Origin: Acidaminobacter sp.
GTDB taxonomy: Bacteria; Bacillota_A; Clostridia; Peptostreptococcales; Acidaminobacteraceae
Direction of reading: 5' to 3'
Length of the DNA stretch: 64,000 nucleotides
NCBI GenBank assembly: GCA_009881125.1
Contig: WXFH01000024.1
Location: 48,215 to 112,214, forward strand
Shown: positions 58,937-64,000 of the stretch, one piece after another
How positions within the stretch are numbered: the first letter of the stretch is position 1
Layout of the letters: each line of letters opens with the position of its first letter
Notes under the pieces: generated by a model
Told to the model about the DNA's origin: nothing
What the model saw: the letters and a program-made list of their open reading frames with translations, nothing else
Database searches by the model: none
Made by a program: the position numbers and the translations under genes

Positions 58937-59569
58937 ATGGCAAAATATCAGGAGCTTGCTGATTTTATCATTAAGGGAAAGGTCGCAGAGACCGAAGCTT
59001 ACACAAAAAACCTGGTCAACATGGGAGAAGCCCCTTTGGAAATCATTCATGGCGGCCTCATTGCCGGCATGAGCGTCGTTGGTGAGCGCTTTAAAGTGGG
59101 GGATATGTTTGTCCCTGAAGTTATGATGTCTGCCCGCGCCATGGATACTGGACTGGCTATAGTCAAGCCGCTGCTGGGAGATACAGACATGCCTTCTCTG
59201 GGAACGATCCTTATAGGCACAGTCAAGGGAGATTTGCATGATATTGGTAAAAATCTCGTCGCTATGATTATGGAAAGCGCGGGCTTTAAAGTCATCAATC
59301 TTGGTGTCGATGTAAGCAGCGAAAAATTCGTTGAAGCTGTTAAGACGCATAAACCCAATGTGTTAGGAATGTCGGCAATGCTGACTACGACAATGATGCA
59401 AATGAAAAATGTCGTAGAGCTCCTAAATGAGCAAGGCCTCAGGGATACAGTCAAGGTTGTCATTGGGGGGGCACCTGTCACTCAAAAATTTGCTTCAGAG
59501 ATTGGTGCCGATGGTTATGCCTCGGACGCCTCCACGGGTGCTGAACTCTGTAAGGCTCTTCTCATCTGA
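58937..59569 (+). CDS. methyl-accepting corrinoid protein (MtgC/MttC-like)
   Basis: 210 residues from ATG 58937 (GGAGGG upstream). Residues 1-85 are the helical cap domain (GMSVVGERFKVGDMFVPEVM). Residues about 90-205 are the cobalamin-binding Rossmann fold with the signature GDLHDIGKN, whose His101 is the lower axial ligand, then GGAPVTQKFASEIGADGYA. It is the methyl carrier between the MttB enzymes and the onward methyltransferase. The end region contains GCCGATGGT. Confidence 0.95.
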   Translation: MAKYQELADFIIKGKVAETEAYTKNLVNMGEAPLEIIHGGLIAGMSVVGERFKVGDMFVPEVMMSARAMDTGLAIVKPLLGDTDMPSLGTILIGTVKGDLHDIGKNLVAMIMESAGFKVINLGVDVSSEKFVEAVKTHKPNVLGMSAMLTTTMMQMKNVVELLNEQGLRDTVKVVIGGAPVTQKFASEIGADGYASDASTGAELCKALLI

Positions 59570-59647
59570 TTTATAAGGATTACCGGAACGCGATCTGTCT
59601 CTGATTGCGTTCTTCCTATATTAAGCGGATGGAGGCAGGTCAAATTG

Positions 59648-61501
59648 ATGAATGAGGATCAGGAGTTTCGTGAAGCGGCCTATGCGCATTCTGAGGAGAG
59701 CCTCAATGTAGTGGCTTTTAGTGGTGAGGAGTGTCGCGGTCTTAGGGGGCGCCCCGGGCAGAATCTCTATCAGCTATTAGTCGGTCATGGCTATTCTGTT
59801 GAAAATGCCTGTGGTGGCCGCCTAACCTGTGGAAAATGCAAGGTGAAAATTGTCACTGAGGCTCCGGAAGCTACGATAGAGGAACTTGAAGTTCTTACTG
59901 AGGCGGAACTGGACGAGGGCGTCCGACTGGCTTGTGACGTTTTGGTCCGGGAGGGCATGGAGGTGGTTCTGGAGAGCAAAAGGCCAGAAGTCAAGATCTT
60001 AGGTCTGGAAGGTAATTTGGATGCGCCAGCCTGCCCGCGCGTTTCTAGAATTGTTTTTGATTGGAAGCCAGGAACCCTTGATGATCAGCGTGATGCTTTG
60101 ACGCGTATTCAACCCCCCGGTTCAGGACAGAAATTTGAATTATCTCTAAATGCTTTAAAGGAGATCGCAGCGTTGACTGCATATGATTCCAAGCTGCCCG
60201 TAGGAATGGTCTTATACAACCATAGTGAACTGCTGGGTATTACAAATGATCCAAACTGCTATGGGGTTGCAGTTGATCTGGGAACCACGACTATTGCGGC
60301 TACGTTGATCAACTTAACTCAAGGACTGCCTTTGGAAACCGTCACTGGTTTAAATAATCAAAGAACCTACGGTGGTGATGTGATTTCCAGAATTCATTAC
60401 ACTATGCATGAGAAAAATGGAATTGAAATCTTGCAGCAAAGCGTGACAGACGGTATTAACGATATGATCCTAAGGCTTTGTGACAAAGCGGGGATCAGCA
60501 AATCCAGCGTCTATGAGATAACAGTGTCAGGGAACACGACTATGCTCCATCTTCTTTTGGGTGTGCCATGCGGATCTCTTGCTGTTTCACCGTTTATTGC
60601 AGGATTTACTGACGCCGTCAGAGTTAAGGCAAAAGAGGCAGGCCTGAACATTCATCCAGAAGGCTATTTGCTGACTTTGCCGGCGGTTTCCGCGTATATT
60701 GGCGGGGATACAGTTGGTGCCATTCAAGCCACTCGGCTATTTGAGGCGGAGAGAAGCTGCCTACTGGTGGATATAGGGACTAATGGCGAAATAGTCTTGG
60801 GAAACCGGGATTGGATGATTGCATGCTCCACTGCTGCAGGTCCAGCCTTTGAGGGCGCAAGTATCCGACACGGTACTGGAGGGATTGAGGGTGCAATTGA
60901 TCACGTCAATCTGGAAACCGAGGACATATATACGACCATCGGAAGAAAAAAGCCCTTGGGCATTTGTGGATCCGGTATCATTGATCTAGTCGCGCAGCTG
61001 AAACGGAATGGTCTTCTGGAGGAGACGGGGCGCATGCTTGGGCCGGATGAACTTGATGGTCTGAGCATACCCAAACCGCTATCCGAACGTGTGTTGAAAA
61101 TAGCAGGCGTAACCGCGTTCATGCTGGATTTTGAAAATGAGATCTATGTAAGCCAACGAGATATTAGGGAGGTTCAGCTGGCTAAGTCGGCGATCCGTTC
61201 GGGTATTGAGATTCTGCTGACACATGCGGGGATCGTGTATGAGGACATTGATAAGGTGTATATCGCAGGTGGCTTTGGCAATTACATGAGCATAGAAAGC
61301 GCAGCTGCCATTGGGTTGATTCCTGAAGAATTGAAACATAAGTGTGTGTCGGCTGACAATGCTGCATTAAGAGGCGCTGCCATTGTGCTGATGAATGAGA
61401 ACGCAGCAGTGATGAATGGGCTTCACAAAAGGATAAAAAGTATTGAAATGTCATGTGATCCCCGGTTCCAGGAGCTCTTCATGACATTCATGTCACTTTG
61501 A
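59648..61501 (+). CDS. RamA-like corrinoid activation protein (2Fe-2S + ASKHA)
   Basis: About 617 residues from ATG 59648 (TTG 59645 is equally near the site). The N-terminal plant-type 2Fe-2S domain has Cys55, Cys61, Cys64 and Cys96 (CGGRLTCGKCKV ... RLAC). The rest is the DUF4445-type ASKHA domain: AVDLGTTTIAATL, VSGNTTMLHLLLG, IGGDTVGAI, DIGTNGEIVLG, GGFGNYMS. These proteins use ATP to reduce the inactive Co(II) form of the corrinoid back to Co(I). It is 78 bases downstream of the corrinoid gene. Confidence 0.93.
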   Translation: MNEDQEFREAAYAHSEESLNVVAFSGEECRGLRGRPGQNLYQLLVGHGYSVENACGGRLTCGKCKVKIVTEAPEATIEELEVLTEAELDEGVRLACDVLVREGMEVVLESKRPEVKILGLEGNLDAPACPRVSRIVFDWKPGTLDDQRDALTRIQPPGSGQKFELSLNALKEIAALTAYDSKLPVGMVLYNHSELLGITNDPNCYGVAVDLGTTTIAATLINLTQGLPLETVTGLNNQRTYGGDVISRIHYTMHEKNGIEILQQSVTDGINDMILRLCDKAGISKSSVYEITVSGNTTMLHLLLGVPCGSLAVSPFIAGFTDAVRVKAKEAGLNIHPEGYLLTLPAVSAYIGGDTVGAIQATRLFEAERSCLLVDIGTNGEIVLGNRDWMIACSTAAGPAFEGASIRHGTGGIEGAIDHVNLETEDIYTTIGRKKPLGICGSGIIDLVAQLKRNGLLEETGRMLGPDELDGLSIPKPLSERVLKIAGVTAFMLDFENEIYVSQRDIREVQLAKSAIRSGIEILLTHAGIVYEDIDKVYIAGGFGNYMSIESAAAIGLIPEELKHKCVSADNAALRGAAIVLMNENAAVMNGLHKRIKSIEMSCDPRFQELFMTFMSL

Positions 61502-61570
61502 TGCAGTCCTGAAGTTTTTATGTGGTCATCGAAAATAATTTAAGGAATCATTATCATGGGAGGGCTTAGA

Positions 61571-62932
61571 ATGGGTAAAGAATTAATTTTCAAAGCACTA
61601 AGACATGAAGCGCTGACAGAGGTGCCGTGGGTGCCTTTCGCAGGCGTTCATGCAGGCCAGATAAAAGGTTACACAGCTGAGGAAATGCTGAGGAATGCGG
61701 ATTATATTGTGGAATCGCTTATGGAAGTAAATAAGCTGTATATGCCGGATGGGTTACCTGTAATTTTTGATTTGCAAGTCGAGGCTGAAATTCTTGGATG
61801 TGAGCTGTTGTGGGCGAAGGATAATCCGCCGTCAGTCAGGACACATCCCCTGGCCGACACCAGGGAGATGCCTTGCGCATGCAAGCTGCCAACAGCTGAT
61901 TCCGGCAGAGTTCCCATGATTCTCGACGCTATGAGAAAAACCAAAAAGGAGATTGGTGATGAGGTTGCTCTTTATGGGCTAGTCTGCGGGCCTTTTACAC
62001 TGGCATCTCATTTAAGGGGCAGCAATATTTTTATGGATATGGTAATGGACGAAGACTATGTTAGAGAACTGCTTGCATTTTGTACAATGGCTGCTTGCCG
62101 AATGTCAGAACTTTACATTGAAGCTGGAATGGATGTTATAGCAGTGGTGGATCCATTGGTCAGTCAGGTTTCTCCGGATCATATTGATAATTTGCTGGCA
62201 GATGGCTTTAGAACGATATTTGATTATATCCGTGCCAAAGGGGCGTTTTCCTGTTTCTTTGTCTGTGGAAATGCCACGAAACAGATGGAAGCTATGTGCA
62301 AAACCGGGCCGGATGGAATTTCAATTGATGAAAACGTGGATCTCGCCAAGGCAAAAGAGGTTACCGATTTGTATAACATCGCCATCGGCGGGAACATACC
62401 GCTAACTACAACAATGCTGCACGGAACGCAGCAGGATAACATCAAAAGTGTCATAGATTTGCTTGACAGTGTCACTGATAAGAGGAATTTTATTTTGAGT
62501 CCCGGTTGCGATATGCCTTACGCGACACCGGTAGAAAACACAATTGCCTGTGCCCAAGCGGCAAAGCATCCTGAAAGCTCAAGGGAACTGATCAAAAATT
62601 ATGAATCCTCCTTTGAGGATATTGAGGTTGATATTCCTGATTATGAGCATTCTGACAAAGTCATAATCGAACTGTTTCTGCTCGATCCGGATCAATGTGC
62701 GGCGTGCACTTATATGTTGAATAGCGTGGCGGATGCCTACGAGGAGATTAAGAACATTTCTGAATACAGAGTGTACAAGTACTTTATAAAAGAGGATATT
62801 GCGAGAACAAGAAAGATGGGGATCAAAAATTTGCCAAGCATCTGCATTAATGGTGAGTTGAAGTGGATCTCTATTATACCTAACAGAGAGGAATTGATAG
62901 CAGTCGTCAAGGACTGCGCCAAGAAACTTTAA
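61571..62932 (+). CDS. UroD/MtaA-family methyltransferase fused to a thioredoxin-like domain
   Basis: 453 residues from ATG 61571. Residues about 1-345 are the uroporphyrinogen decarboxylase/MtaA fold (GLVCGPFTLASHLRGSN, SIDENVDLAKAK, PGCDMPYATPVENT). The usual zinc motif H-x-C-G is F-V-C-G here (Phe230, Cys232), while the second Cys (Cys313) remains. Residues about 362-453 look like a thioredoxin fold with CAAC (Cys376, Cys379), LPSICING and a final helix. It probably takes the methyl group from the corrinoid protein; the fused thiol domain may be an acceptor or a redox partner. Confidence 0.83.
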   Translation: MGKELIFKALRHEALTEVPWVPFAGVHAGQIKGYTAEEMLRNADYIVESLMEVNKLYMPDGLPVIFDLQVEAEILGCELLWAKDNPPSVRTHPLADTREMPCACKLPTADSGRVPMILDAMRKTKKEIGDEVALYGLVCGPFTLASHLRGSNIFMDMVMDEDYVRELLAFCTMAACRMSELYIEAGMDVIAVVDPLVSQVSPDHIDNLLADGFRTIFDYIRAKGAFSCFFVCGNATKQMEAMCKTGPDGISIDENVDLAKAKEVTDLYNIAIGGNIPLTTTMLHGTQQDNIKSVIDLLDSVTDKRNFILSPGCDMPYATPVENTIACAQAAKHPESSRELIKNYESSFEDIEVDIPDYEHSDKVIIELFLLDPDQCAACTYMLNSVADAYEEIKNISEYRVYKYFIKEDIARTRKMGIKNLPSICINGELKWISIIPNREELIAVVKDCAKKL

Positions 62933-63012
62933 CAAACATTCGCTGTTATCCGCGGGACGGTTCATTGCGGGGAAATCCTGGCAATGCCTTACAAGGGTGG
63001 AGGACTGGAAAG

Positions 63013-63696
63013 ATGAATGAATTGAATATCGAACTGCTGAGCGGTGAGGCTATTGTACTGGAAATTCAATCATTGGCAGATAAACTCAAAGTTAAAGAAA
63101 ACACCTACGTACATGACCGCCTTTGTGAGCTGGCTGCTGAGGCCAGGGAAAAATGGGAGCCAAAGGGCATATATAGACTTTCATGTATTGAAGAGAAAGG
63201 TCACAATTTTGTCAAAGCAGAAGGCGTATGTTTTAGCAGCAGCTTATTAAGTTCAAACCTGAACCACACAAACAGATTTTTTGCCTATATAGCTACTTGT
63301 GGAAAAGAACTGGAGGACTGGGCACGGACGTTCACCGACATGATCGACATTTATCTCGTCGACGCAATATTACAGGAATCCTGCTTGAAGATGAGGGATA
63401 TCCTGTTTTGTGATATGGAGAGAAAATATGGCGTAATCAAGGCTAGTGTCATGTGTCCGGGCGCGCTTCCCGATTGGCCAATAAATGAACAGACAGCTCT
63501 CTTTGGCTTGTTTAACGGTTGGGAGCGTAGAATTGGGGTGGAATTGCTCGATTCATATTTGATGCTGCCTATAAAGTCAGTTTCGGGAATCCGATACGAA
63601 AGTGATGTAGATTTCAGCAATTGTCAGTTGTGTCCGAGGAAAAAATGTTCAGACAGAACGACTGATTTTTTAAGCGGAAAACGCTTAATGCTCTAA
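63013..63696 (+). CDS. MetH activation-domain-like protein
   Basis: 227 residues from ATG 63013 (GGAGG upstream); the frame is open from 62965 without a site. Segments such as YIATCGKELEDWARTFTD, LVDAILQESCLKMRD, SVMCPGALPDWPINEQTALF and KSVSGIRYES recall the vitamin B12-dependent methionine synthase activation domain, which binds SAM near cobalamin. A CxxCPRKKC motif near the end (FSNCQLCPRKKC) suggests a metal or Fe-S site. It probably helps reactivate the corrinoid protein, in parallel with the RamA-like enzyme. Confidence 0.78.
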   Translation: MNELNIELLSGEAIVLEIQSLADKLKVKENTYVHDRLCELAAEAREKWEPKGIYRLSCIEEKGHNFVKAEGVCFSSSLLSSNLNHTNRFFAYIATCGKELEDWARTFTDMIDIYLVDAILQESCLKMRDILFCDMERKYGVIKASVMCPGALPDWPINEQTALFGLFNGWERRIGVELLDSYLMLPIKSVSGIRYESDVDFSNCQLCPRKKCSDRTTDFLSGKRLML

Positions 63697-63807
63697 TAAT
63701 GAACGAGCAAGTAAGTAAGTGAGCGCTGTATACAGGATTAATTTAAGGATACACAGCGAAGTGAAAACGACTATGCAATCGTGATTATTAACCAAGGGGG
63801 ACACAAA
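63697..63807. other. short spacer before fhs
   Basis: No gene is seen. The stretch has GTAAGTAAGTGAGCG and AAGGATACACAGCG; it may carry a promoter for fhs, but no clear consensus is seen. AAGGGGG at 63794-63800 is the fhs ribosome site. Confidence 0.4.
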
Positions 63808-64000
63808 TTGAAAACAGACGTTCAAATTGCACAGGAAGCGCAAATGATCCACATCAAGGAAGTGGCTGCTAAAGTCGGACTTTCTGAGAACGACCTCGAG
63901 CTCTATGGCAACTACAAAGCGAAGATCCACCTGGATGTCATGGACCGTTTGGCTGACAAGCCGGACGGCAAACTGATCCTGGTCACTGCAATCAATCCGA
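63808..64000 (+). CDS. fhs: formate-tetrahydrofolate ligase, 3'-truncated by the window
   Basis: The first 64 residues are visible from TTG 63808 after [27 protein letters not shown], then the [19 protein letters not shown] stretch and the [12 protein letters not shown] end, match the N-terminus of Fhs (FTHFS). The enzyme links formate, ATP and THF reversibly and is the core of the Wood-Ljungdahl methyl branch or of glycine/purine C1 metabolism. Its placement behind the corrinoid operon suggests that methyl groups are oxidised through the folate pathway with ATP recovery. Confidence 0.95.
   Translation, partial: MKTDVQIAQEAQMIHIKEVAAKVGLSENDLELYGNYKAKIHLDVMDRLADKPDGKLILVTAINP

Overview
The window reads as chromosomal DNA of an anaerobic, low-to-mid GC Gram-positive bacterium of the Clostridia type (amino-acid or methyl-group fermenter, or acetogen-like). 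The basis is strong AGGAGG ribosome sites with frequent TTG/GTG starts, a SAM-I and a c-di-GMP-I riboswitch, an IS1595-type remnant, a corrinoid methyltransferase operon running into formate-tetrahydrofolate ligase, a tungsten/molybdenum AOR-type enzyme and a sigma-54 regulator. The species is not identified.

Layout. 0-4 kb: end of an oxamate/carbamoyl gene set (DUF1116 protein, LctP-type permease, carbamate kinase). 4-8.4 kb: housekeeping and small-enzyme genes (PatB/MalY aminotransferase, VOC protein, DUF2284, EamA exporter, MBL hydrolase). 8.4-11.1 kb (minus): three-gene sulfide-to-homocysteine operon behind a SAM-I riboswitch. 11.1-15.8 kb: HMG-CoA lyase, Gfo/Idh/MocA oxidoreductase, KduI, small genes and a decayed transposase. 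16-26.2 kb: a GntR-controlled catabolic island (ectoine-hydrolase-like M24 enzyme, TRAP transporter, M20 amidohydrolase, AOR with a MoaD/ThiS-like carrier, SHMT-like PLP enzyme), with a copy of a structured repeat at each end. 26.7-34.6 kb: mixed accessory genes, including a probable selenoprotein with tandem UGA codons. 34.7-35.8 kb: c-di-GMP riboswitch plus secreted stalk-domain protein. 36-40 kb (minus): potABCD. 40.2-47.6 kb (minus): aromatic amino acid operon aroF-tyrA-aroA-pheA-(chorismate mutase/shikimate kinase)-aroD, behind an attenuator with a Tyr/Phe-rich leader peptide. 48-64 kb: sigma-54-controlled methylated-amine system (BCCT transporter, two MttB-family methyltransferases, opine-dehydrogenase-like protein, Asp/Glu-racemase-like protein, PanB homologue, G3E GTPase, corrinoid protein, RamA-like activator, UroD/MtaA-thioredoxin fusion, MetH-activation-like protein), running into fhs.

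How the parts may work together. The 48-64 kb block looks complete for taking up a quaternary or N-methylated compound, moving its methyl group to a corrinoid protein, keeping the cobalt reduced, and passing one-carbon units towards the tetrahydrofolate pathway. The PanB, opine-dehydrogenase-like and racemase-like genes point to a substrate other than plain glycine betaine. The 16-26 kb island looks like an anaerobic counterpart of ectoine degradation.

Three sequence-level patterns cut across the genes: (1) four copies of a 125-180 bp element with compensatory changes in its stems; (2) the word GCCGATGGT in 24 places on both strands, twice as tight inverted pairs between genes; (3) a REP-like family resembling GAAACTSGGTGTCAG...GACCCSAGTTTC at gene ends. 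All calls come from reading the sequence without database searches.
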